Assembly: GCF_012273895.1 (NCBI RefSeq)
Contig: NC_052122.1
Location: 10,602,001 to 10,666,000, forward strand
DNA length: 64,000 nucleotides
Direction of reading: 5' to 3'
From: Zerene cesonia
Taxonomy: Eukaryota; Arthropoda; Insecta; Lepidoptera; Pieridae
Positions 21,867-34,250 of this stretch are shown one piece after another; positions within the stretch are counted from its first letter, which is position 1; each line of letters opens with the position of its first letter. A program made the position numbers and the translations under genes. Below the pieces are notes generated by a model, which was given only the letters and a program-made list of their open reading frames with translations, was not told the origin of the DNA and did no database searches.

Positions 21867-22020
21867 ATCCTAATATTATAAATGCGAAAGTTGTAAAGAT
21901 GTGTGTGTATTTGTTGCTCTTTCACGCAAAAACTACTGCATCTGGACAACTGGAATAACATATAGGCAACCTTTTATCCCGATATTCCTACGGGACACGG
22001 ACTTACGCGGGTGGAATCTA
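21867..22020 (+). mobile_element. Helitron-like element, 3'-truncated
   Basis: It starts at ATCCTAATATTATAAATGCG and keeps TCTTTCACGCAAAAACTAC, GGACAACTGGAATAACATA and CCCGATATTCCTACGGGA. It loses identity after ACTTACGCGGGTGGAA, so the CTAG end is missing. Confidence 0.6.
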
Positions 22021-23834
22021 ACCTACCTTTAACTGAAAAGGGTTTGGTCCTTTCCGGATTTGTCACTTTGGTTTTATTTAATTTCAATTATTAATATTGT
22101 ATTTAAGAATTTAAGAAGGCATCTTATCTTAAAATGTATATTTTTATTCTTACCTTTAAACTTTTCCCTTCATATCGTATTATGTCATGATAATGTAAAA
22201 TAACCGTTTTTAATTAAATTCGTATTGCCATTTTTCTGTCTGTCCGTCGTTTTGTGTGTTCGTTCAATAATCTTGGATAATCTCAGTAAGGGTTGTACTG
22301 ATTTTGCGACAGATATCTACTTATTAGGCTTTTTGTTACGAAATTTCCAGGGAAATATTGAGATGAGAAGGAAAAGGTAATTGACGCAGATGAAGTCACG
22401 GTTCGCAGCTAATTGTTAATTTACATCTACATGGTAAAAATATGTTTACATACAAAAGTCTACGGAGAAATCGATATATTCCGAGCATAAATTCCACTAA
22501 ACAGTGTTTCATGATGGTTATATGTTTCTCGTAATACGGTTGGAATTTGTAATTAAAGGAACATGAAACAGTTATTAATAATATTTGTATGAGACGAAAA
22601 TATATTTTTCGGAAAATTATTTTTTGTGTTCATGGAATTAAATATTAATTTTATGTGCAACTGTTATGCAACTATTGTGTATCGTTTATACTTCATACAA
22701 GTGCTTAATATACTCTCTAGGCATTGAAAGAAAAGCGATTAAACGTTCCAATTTATACATTTTCTTGTCGAAAAATAGAATGTAATATTATATACATCTG
22801 CGCATTGCCCACTTTTACCTATTTCTCCAATCAGTGAAAATAAAAATCAGTGACAAAAAAAGGTTCCACGACCCACATACATAGTGTGTCGATTGTAGCC
22901 TAAATTCTCATTGTCTAATCGGAAACCAACCAAATACTGTGTCAGCTGTAGTTGAAATGGTCACCTGCTTCCAGCTTTAGTTGCTCGAGAAACAACGCAT
23001 TGTTTAATTCTGTTTGCTTTCTTTCTGGGCTACAGTTTTGTCACAGAAGAAAAGTGTGAACGCAACCAGGAGTACAGGAATTCCGGAAGTCCGGCCTCAC
23101 GGGAGTTCAGATCTTACTTTTGCTGTTGCTTGATGTATACACCTGGCTATATACATTTAATAAGCGACGCGAAGTTAACTAAATTGTTTAAATTGTTGAC
23201 AGATAATATATTATTTATAAAATTTTATATGTATATAAGATTTATTCTATACAATATTTTTGATATTATAGAACTATTCGTGGGATTTGAAATTCAGAAC
23301 ATTTTTTGACATTAAATCCCCACGGGCCAGGTTATACCTTCAATTCAGTGTTCTGTTATTGTGCCAATCTATTTTGTTTCAACAATGAATAAACCAAAAA
23401 TACCAGCACACCGTTTCGACGTCCGATATTTTGAAATTCAACTATCTTCACTGTATTTCATGCGTCAAATACATTTTGTAAATAAAATATCTCGCTTCAT
23501 TCCCTTCCACGTGTCAATAAAATGCAACCGGATTCAATAGCGCCTAAAAAAACGTTTGCGTTTCATTCTTTGGAATTCCTATTTTCAGTGAAATCATTTT
23601 ATAATTGTATCTACGCCCGAGCTGAATTGAATTGTAACATGGATACCCTTTTTCAACTGCGGCAGTATAGAGGACCTTTTACAGTTGCATGGCTCCGTAA
23701 TTTTATGCCAATAGAATCATGCATCATAATAAGCTTACATAAATTAATGGAGAGAGCTTCGAATTAACTCTTACAATGATTAAATATATTATAGAATCCG
23801 TGATTTACAATATGTACAATCTATTTTTTTAGTA
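22021..23834. other. non-coding stretch
   Basis: AT-rich. The 81-codon frame at 23522-23767 has no splice context or recognisable motif. A string near 22340-22420 resembles a degenerated transposon end but is too diverged to call. Confidence 0.4.
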
Positions 23835-24036
23835 TAGCGGGCAACGGAGCTCGTGGTTCACCTGATAGTAAGGGATCACCACCGCACATAACCGGATTCT
23901 GGCCCCGCTATTCACCGATCGAAACACAGTAGCATGCTACTATCTTACGCCGATCTTCATTGGGTGTGTGGTACCTTCTCCGGTGCGAGCTGGCTCCATT
24001 TATGCTGAAGCGTGCTCGACTCCCACACTCAAAAAT
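23835..24036 (+). repeat. family A repeat with internal deletion
   Basis: Forward copy that joins the 5' block (GGGCAACGGAGCTCGTGG, CCTGATAGTAAGGGATCACC) directly to the 3' half (CCGATCGAAACACAGTAGC, CGGTGCGAGCTGG, AGCGTGCTCGACTCCCACA). The hairpin and purine tract are missing. It usefully defines both ends of the family. Two short frames over it on opposite strands are shadows. Confidence 0.65.
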
Positions 24037-25049
24037 GAGTGTTTTATTTTTAGGTGATTTTAAATTAAGCTCATTTACTAGAAATGTGAACAAACAATTA
24101 TTAGCTTTAGTTATAGCAGCATGGCAGCGGTTCAATAATATATTTATTCATTTCGAGGATAAATGAGTACCAGGCTGAGTAATTTCTCAATGGATTGCAT
24201 GTTTAATGCCCTTATCTGTATAGCTATCACTTCCAATTGATATAACAATAAAAGTTTCATGTAATGTTACAATCACGCACAAGAAAAGTTCTATTTCACG
24301 GAATACATGTCGAACATTTAAACTTTACTTTTACTCGTGATTAAAATGTTCGTAGAGAAATTATAACAAATTATTTATTAGGTACTTAACGTTGGTGTGT
24401 GCTTACAAAACCTGAGCAGACTGTTTTGCGAAATATTATTTTGTATGCCATGTTACAAAAAGTCCCTCGTCTTACTTCGATTTGTTTCCGATTCTCTCCA
24501 TGGTATAGATACCATACTACCGGCTCCAATGTCATTTTATGTTGTTAATGATAAACAACCTACCTTTTGTTAGTTGTAGTCAAGTCTGCTAAATAATCAT
24601 GTACTATATGTACCTATTACTTTATCTGTTTTTACATCACAAGAAAAAGAAATATATTCTAAGTTTAGAAATACTCCGAATAAATTGCTGTGAACCAAAT
24701 AAACGATTATGAAAATTAAATTAGAATAATCGTTTAGCAACTAAGAGTACCTTTGTTATGATAAAATGAATAATAATATTTGATAGACAAAACACGGTAC
24801 AATTTTGGGAATTTCATTATTTATGTAACAAAACAATCGATAATTTCAATACTTGTCTACGCCAATCTTGCTAATAATTAATTTTCTCGCAATTCTATCA
24901 GCGCCTTGTAGTTAATACTGAAAGCCACCGTCCACATTAACTGTTAATATTTCAGATTTGGACTGGATTAATGGAGAGGAAATTGAAGGGTTCGGAATAT
25001 CATTTTCCGATCCACAAATTATTCAAATTACAAAAGGTTATAATAGAGA
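24037..25049. other. non-coding stretch
   Basis: No repeat or exon recognised. Confidence 0.45.
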
Positions 25050-25165
25050 GCTGTCTGGCCCGTGGCATATCTTTAGCCTATAGCACTCGGAATCACATGC
25101 ATATCTAACGGTGAAAGAAATTTTTGAATCAATCCAGTAGTTCCCGTCATTAGCGCGATCACATA
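25050..25165 (-). repeat. transposon relic (GCGCTAATCTC-type family), diverged
   Basis: Minus-strand reading gives GCGCTAATGACGGGAACTAC and AAAAATTTCTTTCACCGTT, matching the family seen reversed at 58745. Confidence 0.45.
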
Positions 25166-25882
25166 ACCATTCATATAATGTCTTCCGCTTTATATTACTG
25201 TAATGTAATAAAATATGAATTATGATTTATTTGATTAGCGATAACATGTTTCTACGCCAACTGTTAGTGTAATAAAAATCACTATGCTTCGGGTTCCATA
25301 TCCATATTGTAAAATGGGAATATGATAATATAATAATACCTATTACTATGAGTCCCCAGTCTGTACGTCTACCTGTTCGCTTGTTGCATGTCCGTCACTG
25401 TTTTTTAAGAACTATTTTAACTAAAACGTGTAAGTATACGTTAATCATACCAAAAAAAAGGAAAAATAAAATCTGAAAGAAACATTTTTCCAGGCTACGG
25501 CATCCCTTGTGCGCGAGTCCGACCACCATTTGGTTGTGTAAATCAATAAATTAATAAAATAATAGGTAATTTGTACATACCAATACATATATATGCTCAA
25601 ATTTTAATATATTTCCAAAACCAACGTATTATGTTTGCATAAAAGTTCCCGCACATTTAGTAAACCACAACGAAGATTGAATGACTCAAAGCATTGACCC
25701 AGCCCAACATTGAGTTCGCTACAGGCGTAATGCTAAACAGTTCGGTTCACAAACAGCTTAACCTGTATCTTCGTTCACATGAATGCCTCGCAAACGCGTG
25801 TCATTCGCGGAGGTAGGATTCTGTTTGCATTCGGTGGATAATGTTTGAACAGTAATTCATAAAGGACCATTTAGCAGATGAT

Positions 25883-25884
<2 letters not shown>

Positions 25885-25950
<66 letters not shown>
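25885..25950. repeat. (AT)n microsatellite, about 33 units
   Basis: Uninterrupted AT dinucleotide run of 66 bases, followed by TATACATG. It is the longest pure simple repeat in the window. Confidence 0.95.
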
Positions 25951-25954
<4 letters not shown>

Positions 25955-26164
25955 CATGTCACTGGAAGATTCTAAACAACGTTAGTCTAATTCTTTAACA
26001 ATTTGTCGTTGGTACAGACAGATTATAAGCTATCAAAAAATACATTTTATTGTAAATGATTTTGTTGTTAAAATTTTGTTTCGTTGTGTTGCCCGCTTGT
26101 AAGTGGTAATGGAGAATTGTCAACATGGAAGAAGGAATGGACTGGAAAGAAAAAGGAAAAAGAA

Positions 26165-26385
26165 GCGTATTTTATTAATAAAAATACAGTGTTTATTTGT
26201 AAAGGTCAAATAGTTTAGACGAACAACTATCATAAAGAAGCGAGCGAGCGAGCAATGCTACAGAACATCACTCGGATAGCCCGCAGCTTCCTGACTCAAT
26301 CGTCCTAGGCTCTGCCGTCTGCTCTCTCAGTCGTAGCTTGTCATTCATACTGCCGCAGGGCGGTACACTATATAACCACTTCATT
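26165..26385 (-). mobile_element. possible solo LTR fragment
   Basis: On the minus strand a TATATAG box (about 26374-26368) is followed by about 170 bp of GC-richer sequence, including a GCTCGCTCGCTCGC run, and then AATAAA at 26197-26192. That order is what a retrotransposon LTR would show. TG...CA ends and a target duplication were not found, and no second copy is in the window. Confidence 0.2.
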
Positions 26386-27163
26386 ATAATACATTTTATC
26401 CATACATTATAATGTATACAGTATTAATACACGAGCAATTTTCTGTATTCGGAAACTTTCAGTATTCTATAACTGAAATCCTCTTTTATTTATTTGCTTA
26501 TTTATTGCTAAGCAAGACTTAACTCAAAAAGTACGGTATAGGTATTATTATGCGCCATTATGCCATTATGTCATTCCCTCATACGATGTCTCGTTTTGCC
26601 GTAATGACTCATTATTCCAGGCTATTATTGGAAAAACTAGTCGAACTCGCTCATTTATGAGATCGTTGCAGAAAAATCGCAAGAAATGAAATACGCTAGA
26701 AAATATTCGTAAACAGTAAATTTTCTTTCTTTCTTATTCTTTGTTTGGTACATTATATTCATATTAGTAAAAATGTGTTCAACAATCAAACCAAACCCAG
26801 ACAGATAACAATCAAACCAAACAAACTGATAAACTGAAGTCTGAATGCTTGTACTAAAAAAATACTCGAGTTTATGCTATCTATATCCCAGCTCTAACCT
26901 ACAGGCTATTGAATTTTAGAGCACCCTGTTGCGTTGACACTTGTTGCGTCAATCCGTATTTAATTTGCTTCAAGTTTAGTTCATTTCTGTTTTCAGTGTT
27001 TATTATTTAGATGGCTAGAGTAAACAGAGCGGCTTACTGAATTCCATGAACAGCTCGCTTTAGTTAGTCAAGTACTAACATTTAGTAAGTAACTGATTTT
27101 ATCAGATTGTAAACTTTATTTACGCAGATTATTATTTGAAATCCGTTATAGTATTATATTTTT
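26386..27163. other. non-coding stretch
   Basis: AT-rich with no recognised feature. Near 26790-26830 the phrase ACAATCAAACCAAAC is duplicated within 35 bp. Confidence 0.4.
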
Positions 27164-27282
27164 AACCGACGTTTCCAAAAACGAAGTAGGTCTTCAATTC
27201 GACTGTATTTTTTAACACGGATTAGCCTGTCTGTTTGTATGTATACTGACATATTAAACAGGCAAGATCGGTGACAATACAA
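27164..27282 (+). repeat. family G repeat
   Basis: AACCGACGTTTCCAAAAACG, CTTCAATTCGACTGTATTTT and a downstream GATCGGTGACAATA match the pieces at 17858 and 38876. The TCGGTGACAAT end is shared with the copy at 38876. Confidence 0.5.
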
Positions 27283-28371
27283 TATTTTAAGGAGTGTGTT
27301 ATATTGATTAGGACTGCCAGAATTAAATGATTATCTTACGTATAAGTATAGGATCCCACTGCAAATTAGTGTAGGAATAATGTAGACAATCAAAATTTAA
27401 TTTTGAGGTAAATTCATAAGGATTGAGGATTGCCCTCCAGTATTATTAATTAAAATATTTTTAATTGTCTTTTAGAAATAAATTTCGTTAACATTATATG
27501 GGAAAAAATCCTACAACACTTTACAATAGTGTACTTGAAATATTTGAAAGGTACATTCCTGCCAATCGTATAGCCGCTATCTCAGCGCAGCCAGGTGTAA
27601 ACAGGTATGATTATGTTTAAATATTTCGTTTATTCCATATATTTATTTCATTCAGATCACAATAAAGATCATTTTTTCTTCACTTATTTTTATAAATGTG
27701 CTTGTAAAAAAATCCGTAAATCAGATCTTCCTGACTTTAAAGATGGTATAGAAAATAAAGTGACACAGAGTGAGTTCGTGACACTATTGGTTAGACAAGG
27801 ACGAGTTCTTAATCAAGCTCCTGTAATACTTTTCGATTTAATTTCATTTTCAAGGAGAAAATATTTTAAAAAGAACAGAAAAATTTCAAGGAAATAAAAA
27901 AAAAGTGATATAAACGTACGTAACGTAAACTATGGTGTCATAATTATTCATAGCTAAGCATGAACCAAAGAGTATGAGATAGATAACAACAGCGTCGGTG
28001 TTACCAGTGTAGACGTTTAAATCAAAATATAATGAGATATCAAAATCAAAATTTAACTCTATATCAAGCAATCAAATAATTACTACCATATATTTAAACA
28101 CAATATTAAATCATATGTATACTCTTTGTCATGGGAAACTGTTTTTATCACATTAAGATTTTTATTATGTTTCTTAAATTTAAAAAAAAAATATGAAGTT
28201 GGTTAAATGGAGAATTTATCCGTTTCAACCAATTAGCGTGATTATTTTTGTATTCGATAGGAAATTGTTGTCATTTGTTCCCAATTTATAATCAGATTAT
28301 AAAAATGTTGGAGCCCTTTTTTGAAGGAAATAATTAAACTGTTAATCCGTTTTTTATTTTAACTAGTTATA
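27283..28371. other. non-coding stretch with one 96-codon frame
   Basis: The frame at 27607-27897 contains a hydrophilic stretch (KSDLPDFKDGIENKVTQSEF) that reads more like protein than its neighbours. It is flanked by Lys/Phe low-complexity sequence and has no clear start or splice sites. A relic of a longer repeat family (copies near 46640 and 57055) occupies about 28236-28330. Confidence 0.3.
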
Positions 28372-28588
28372 TATATAAAAGAAAGTGGTGTTAGTTACAC
28401 TATTTATATTTAACTCAAGAACAGATTAACCGATTTGGCTGAAAATTTGTGCAGAGGTAGGTTAGAATCACGAGACGGACATGGGAAGGTTTTTATCCCG
28501 GAAATCCCATGGGAACGGGAACGTGTGAGGTAAACCCCGGGTCTATCTTTCCTGCGTCTACGCAGGCAAAATCGCGGGAGAAAAGCTA
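28372..28588 (+). mobile_element. Helitron-like element, second subfamily
   Basis: It ends GGGAGAAAAGCTAG followed by T. Upstream are ACTCAAGAACAGATTAACCG, TTTTTATCCCGGAAATCCC and ATGGGAACGGGAACG. A shorter copy of the same subfamily is at 30724 and a relic at about 45636. The CTAG-T 3' end fits Helitron termini; the 5' end is less certain. Confidence 0.55.
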
Positions 28589-30723
28589 GTAATTCTATAA
28601 ATCATCAACCTCACCCTAATTCAGCTAAACTTGTTGATTGACAGTGAACTATGTCATATTGATGGATATCACAAGTCCTTGTTTGCTTTTGTTGAGGTTT
28701 TTATTTTTGTTGCAATAGTGGTGTTTACAGATGCAAAACATTTGTGCTTTTGAATGTTGATAAAGATTTCATACAAAGTACTGGACGGATTTCGAATATT
28801 CTTTCATCATCACAGAAACTTTATTTAAATTTAATATTGGGTCAAACGGGTGGAGTGGGGAATTATTAGTAAATAATGTATATACGAGTATGACTAAAAT
28901 CTGTTTTAGAACAGTTCGCGAATAACGTATTTTTAAAGGGTATACGTATTATTCCGGAAAAATTGGGCTTTCATAATCTATATCTAGTACTAAACTTAAA
29001 CCTTTAATAGTAATAGCTTTTCTTCCTGAACGAAAACTGTCATACGATACGATCTACTAATTGAGAGAGTACAATACAAACGGTATTTATCTAATTACGA
29101 TTAAAACACAGTAAATAATAGAGCGGCATTGCAGCGGCGCGTTTAAAATTCCCAAAGCGTTTTCGCTCTCTTGACTCTGTATAGGAAATTAATAAACGGC
29201 TGTAAACTTTAATATCCTCAAGTGCAATAAGAGTTTCTTGCGTTCTTGGCTGATCTCGTATTTGTTAATTAAATACCATTATTTTAATTGATGAAGAAGT
29301 GGGCTATAGTAACACAAAATATATTTGATCTGTTCCGTTATTATAATTTAAAACTTATCTAATATTTATCAGGAACCATTTTAACAAATATTTCACTATT
29401 AGCTAATATTTACAGTCAGGGGCTTTTTTCTATACCTAATGACTGTCTAGTCTGTCAGACTATAAGGAAAGTTTCTTTAAATGGATGTATGTTTGTTACG
29501 CCATCACGCGAAAACCAAACACACGGATTTTGATGGTACGAAGCAGTGATGTGGCTTATGTACCATAATAAAACAGCTATTCGTATATACTTGTTTTTTT
29601 GCCCGTAAAACGGCGCGGCGCAACTAGCAATATATAAAATACATGGCATATACCATCTCATAGTATACCACAATTATATTTTTGTATTTATAGATTAACA
29701 TATAAGATCAATAATTTCCGAGGTACTAATGACAGCAAAACTTAAACGACAAATTAATGCGAATATATGTACCTATAATGGCTTCATCCTCTATTATGGA
29801 ATGTTAATAACGAAAGTACTTGAATATCACGTGTAACGGATAAATCTCTGTTCTAGAAACTTCTAGACAATTCCAGTTAAACGTCTGTAAATTTCTGAAT
29901 TGCGCTATTAAATGTTTTCTTAATCATGTATGCAGCAAACCGAAACTATCACCGAGAATTGTGAAGGCTTACGCAGAACCCCAGGATTAACCATCAGATC
30001 AATGCGAAAGATTTATAGTGATTAGTCTTCAACTGTCTTATACTTATTAATATAATAGCTGTAAGCACATTGATTTTGGGTAGATTTATGCTGGATATCA
30101 ATGGAGCATTTAATCGAGATAAAAAATAAGGATAATCACCCAACTCATACCATGTCCGTATACTAAATTTTATCAAAATCCGTTCTGTAGTTTCAGCGTG
30201 ATTGATGGATAAACATCTGAACAAATAAATTTTTATACAATATAAGGGAGAACAAAACACAGTAAACCATATCTCGCTTAGTTCGATGGTCTGCGGTAGC
30301 ATCGAGCTGAAGCTCACAGAGAGGCAAAGAGAGAGCGGTTGCGTGTGCCCAAATACGATTTTAAGAAACACATATTAAAAATCATAATTGATAATTAAAT
30401 GCTAACGTACCCCAGAATTTGAACCTCTAAAACAATTACGAAATTTCCCGTTAGTGTCGACAGAACAATCCTGCTTAACACAACCAAAGATAGAATAGGC
30501 TGTTCGTTATTTCCACAGCGTGTCGAGTTCGCATGTCAGCCACGATACGGATTTTGGTATGTGGTCGTTCTGTGATTACCACAAAACGTCGTGAGCGTTT
30601 ACATTAGAACCTTAGCACGAATTTTACCATGTGGATCTTTTGTGGCCACAGCGTGTTATGAACTCTTTTTTCCCTAAATTAACGTAAGCGGTGTTTGAGT
30701 GTAAAATAGTATTATATATTCAA
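28589..30723. other. non-coding stretch
   Basis: No exon supported. The 125-codon minus frame at 29994-30371 is the longest in the window. It crosses a transposon-like relic (about 30110-30230, with AAAATCCGTTCTGTAGTTTC) and has no motif or splice context. Confidence 0.4.
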
Positions 30724-30885
30724 ATTATATATAGGAAGAAAGTGTTGTTAGTAACACTATTTTTAGATCAAGAATGGATTAACCAATTCGGCTAAAAATA
30801 TGTGCATTATGACAGAAATCCCATGGGAACGGTACGAACTATCTTTCCTGTGACTACGCGGGCAGAGCCGCGGGCGCAAAGCTAG
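30724..30885 (+). mobile_element. Helitron-like element, second subfamily, internally deleted
   Basis: It shares AAGAAAGTGTTGTTAGTAAC, AGAATGGATTAACC and GAAATCCCATGGGAACGG with the copy at 28372 and ends GGGCGCAAAGCTAG followed by T. About 60 bp of the middle is missing relative to that copy. Confidence 0.6.
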
Positions 30886-32645
30886 TAGTATATAAATAAA
30901 AGGAATGACATCGTTAGTCCGTTTGGATACAGTATAACTCAAGAAAAATAATATATGGATTTAAATGAATTTACGGTTAGTTCTGTCTCCGCTTGGATTT
31001 CATTTCAGATTCATAAGTCGTTATAAAATTGTAACAGATATTTATTGTGATTTAAATTGAGTTTCCTGGACACATTTCATAACTACCAACCTGCCTATTG
31101 AGTGCCTGTAACTTATTGCATATTAAATCAATATAAAAGCATTACTACAATCAACTTTATAAGTGAGATGTTTTTGAGAATCAGGTTCTACCAAACAACA
31201 ATCTGTCCATAAAAATGAATTGAAATCATTCATTGTGCGATTTTTATTACCTAATAATAATTATAATCAAAGGAGAAAAGCAACATTAATCACTAGCACG
31301 TGTTAGCGACGAGGCAAAATCGATGCAAAAATATCAACCGGGATACAAATCATGCTTGTATATATTCGTCTCTACAATGTTTGTTCTAGTCAAGCTTGAG
31401 TTTGTCATTATAATTTTGTTTATTATACTATGTATTGAATTATTAAAACACGATGTTAAAAACATTAAAATTTTACAAAATAGCTAACTATCTATAACCG
31501 TACAATTTTACTAAATCGCACATTATAAAACATTATTCTATAATTTTCTACTGAAACATAATTTTATATATAGTACATTCACAAAATTTACTGTATTTGA
31601 GAATTTAGGAATAAATTGAAATTTCTATAATGGTCTTTATATGTTAGATATATTCATTTGAATTGAAATCTTTTTTTCAAGTCGGTTTAGAAATGAATAC
31701 AATACAACCTTTATTCGCAATAAGAGTGAAGTTTACTTGTTTTGTTATTTGATAACTTTCCGATAGTTCAGCTCAATTGAATAGTCGAATGAAATGAATG
31801 TTTCATAGCGGTACGTTTAAATAACAGCGATACTGTAAATATTAAGTTTCAAATCAAATAGTTTGTGATAGAAATCTAGGAGTTTGAAGAACTGATTGTA
31901 ATTTGTAATTAGCCTCATTGAGGGTCATCAATCAGTCATATTAAAAATTTCACCCTTTTCACGTACTTGCATTATGAAATACAAACAATATTTTAATTTA
32001 ATATTACACTCTAATTATAATGATTTACACTTGAATAACAAACAAAAAGCTTTAAATATTGCAACAAGACGTACTCGTGATGTGCTCCAACGCGCGTCTT
32101 TTTATAAAATTGGTTCAAAGTTTCAAGTACTATTAGTGGTATAAACGCGCATGTGGGTATAGCGAGCTAATTCGAGTTCGTATCAAACCCCAATGTCCCA
32201 CTTTCCGTGTCGATCCCTTCGCCGAGCATGCGTGAACCTGTTGCGTTAACCTACTGCCGATATATGTCAAGTTCGACATCACTTTCTTTGTAACTCACTT
32301 TTCGGTCATACACGTTTGACTCTTATTTTTAGTACATAACATACAATTGTGGGGTTGTGGGCGTACAAAAACGCGTTTTAGCAGGCTACGCCAGATGCCG
32401 GCTATCGCTCTATGCATCTATATATTTATGTACATTTCTTAGTAGGTATATAGCCAAAATAGCATGTTATAATATTTACACACCAGAATCAAGTTTCAGT
32501 TATTCAGTTTTATATTTAATAGAAGAAGAATAGAAGAAAGAAAGAAAATACATTTATTTATACCAGATAAAGTTTTATAAATAATTTGATGTAAAAAAAA
32601 CGCTAAATTAATTAACCTAGTATAAAAGGAGATCCACTCAGTGTA
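30886..32645. other. non-coding stretch
   Basis: Mostly AT-rich. A GC-richer part at about 32090-32400 has no open frame and no recognised repeat. Confidence 0.4.
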
Positions 32646-32695
32646 AGAGTCTAAGCTCATTAAAGGAACTTAGACTCTCCACTGATTTTCAGTGG
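32646..32695. repeat. two adjacent perfect hairpins
   Basis: The first is AGAGTCTAAG (32646-32655) with its complement at 32669-32678 around a 13-nt loop. The second follows with no gap: CCACTGA-TTT-TCAGTGG at 32679-32695. The tandem arrangement has no coding or repeat explanation here. Confidence 0.75.
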
Positions 32696-32778
32696 ACACC
32701 ACATTGACCCCTTGACAGCGGCAGTGTACATGTAAAATGTATTTTCAGTCTTATTTCCGCGATTATGACCAGAATCTG

Positions 32779-33000
32779 AGTTTTATAGCCTCGAAATGCT
32801 TTGTAAATGAGACGTTTTGAAAGAATAGAAAAAAATGAGGTGGGAAACGAACCCGTTTCTTTTCGCCATATCGTAGTTCAACGCTCTTGGCCACCCGTGA
32901 TGCCGCCTCAGCAATCGAATTTCTTCTACTCTTTCGGTTTTATGTGTGTAAGGGGCACCTCACGCCATCTATTGAGATAAACCATCTCAACCAATACAAA
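32779..33000 (-). mobile_element. tRNA-derived SINE family D
   Basis: Reading the minus strand: CCGAAAGAGTAGAAGAAATT, a GCATCACGGGTGGCC head, a B-box-like GGGTTCGTTTCCC, then TCTATTCTTTCAAAAC and the TATAAAACT end. This copy has a longer 5' part than the one at 12209 (GGTGCCCCTTACAC and ATCTCAATAGATGGCGTGAG). That suggests either that the 12 kb copy is a shortened form or that this one captured extra sequence. Confidence 0.65.
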
Positions 33001-33061
33001 ACATTATTGCAATGATTACAATATTTTATCGATGGACCGCGATCTTTGTTAGAATTTACTT

Positions 33062-33190
33062 TTTAGTTTTAAAGCATTGCAATGTTTTATAAATGATACA
33101 TTTGAAAGAATAGAAAAAAATTGATAACGAAGCGGGATTCGAATTTCGAACCCGCGTATTTTTGCTATACCGTAGTTTAACGTGATACAT
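33062..33190 (-). mobile_element. tRNA-derived SINE family D, 5'-truncated
   Basis: The minus strand reads CGGGTTCGAAATTCGAATCCC, TTATCAATTTTTTTCTATTC and ends at TTTAAAACTAAAAAG. It lies about 60 bp from the previous copy in the same orientation. The linking sequence is itself related to a piece at about 56690-56745. Confidence 0.6.
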
Positions 33191-33244
33191 CTCTGGAATC
33201 TGGTAGGCTTTGGGTATACCTTTCCCGTGTAACGAACGTGGCTG

Positions 33245-33440
33245 CGTAAAATCTTATTATGATTTTTCAATACCCCCACAGAAGATTGGCGTAAAACTGT
33301 TCTTCTGTATTTCGTACAAAAGCCCATGTGGTTATACTACCCTTCCTTACCCTTTTCTTTTCTACGACGACTGCTATCCAATTGCAGAAGGTTATGTCTT
33401 AAGCTGTACAAATGTTCATAGCCGAAGTTGGTTCTTATCA
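33245..33440 (-). repeat. family A repeat, degenerate
   Basis: ACCCCCACAGAAGATTGGCG, TACCCTTCCTTACCCTTTTC and TACAAATGTTCATAGCCG are diverged family A landmarks in reverse orientation. Open frames on both strands here are repeat shadows. Confidence 0.5.
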
Positions 33441-34135
33441 TTAACTATAACATGAAAAATTAATCGTGTTAAATATCTGGGTGAGGCAGCATTTAATGAA
33501 CGACCGGATCACATCATAATGCCACGAGATTTGACCTTGTTATGTTTCCTATCTCCAAGCATATGACATAAAAATTCACCCAATGCATAATGACGTAATT
33601 AATGGGACATATTGAGCTAAAGTGGAGTAATTACATAATATCAAAGGGGATTAGAAATTTAAATAGAACCAACACCTAAGGGCAAAACATAATATACGAG
33701 CATTAAAATAATTAAACATTCTAACTATTTTTAGACACTAATTAGTTACGTATTAGTGTGCATAAATCCAAGAAAAGGCGAGACCTTTTGATATTACCAA
33801 TATAGCATCAAGTCACCACAATCACATCGAGGTCTGCATTTAAGTATAGTTTATGCATATTAATTCGAGATTATAAATCTTAAATCAGTATTCCGCCTTC
33901 AATAAAAGAGTCTATATATAGTCTTATTAAAAGCGGCAATGCTTATTATTATTGGTCTCCGAGTCAGTAATACATTTCATGGCCAATTTTAATTAATTGG
34001 TCACGATATGTGTACGGCTGAAATAAAAAAAAATCTACTGGTTGTAAGAATATTCTATGTTTTTCAGTGATAACTATATTTTTTTTTTTTACTAGCATTT
34101 AGACTTTTTAAGCGTGCTTTTTCTTTTATTCCATC
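33441..34135. other. non-coding stretch
   Basis: AT-rich with no recognised feature. Confidence 0.45.
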
Positions 34136-34250
34136 ATGAGTGATTGTTTTATTTGTAAAAAACCTTTAGGTGAAAATAAAATAAAAACTGTGAGGGCAAA
34201 AGGTGTAAAAACTTTACTAGACCGAGCGGTCGAATTTCTGAAGATTTTCG
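34136..34250 (+). pseudogene. possible N-terminal fragment of a transposon-linked zinc-motif protein
   Basis: The ATG at 34136 begins MSDCFICKKPLGENKIKTVR, with a CxxC pair and a following GVKTLLDRAVEF. I recall similar openings in poorly characterised lepidopteran proteins that are multiplied with transposable elements. After about 38 residues the sequence loses protein character and merges with what looks like repeat DNA (to about 34530, including AAGATGGCGGCCGTGGGAC). No further zinc ligands, intron signals or downstream exons were seen. Confidence 0.3.

Noticed and set aside
29994..30371. Longest open frame of the window, 125 codons, minus strand
   Set aside because: It crosses a transposon-like relic and AT-rich sequence, has no motif, no codon bias and no splice context. 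This length is expected by chance in 64 kb.
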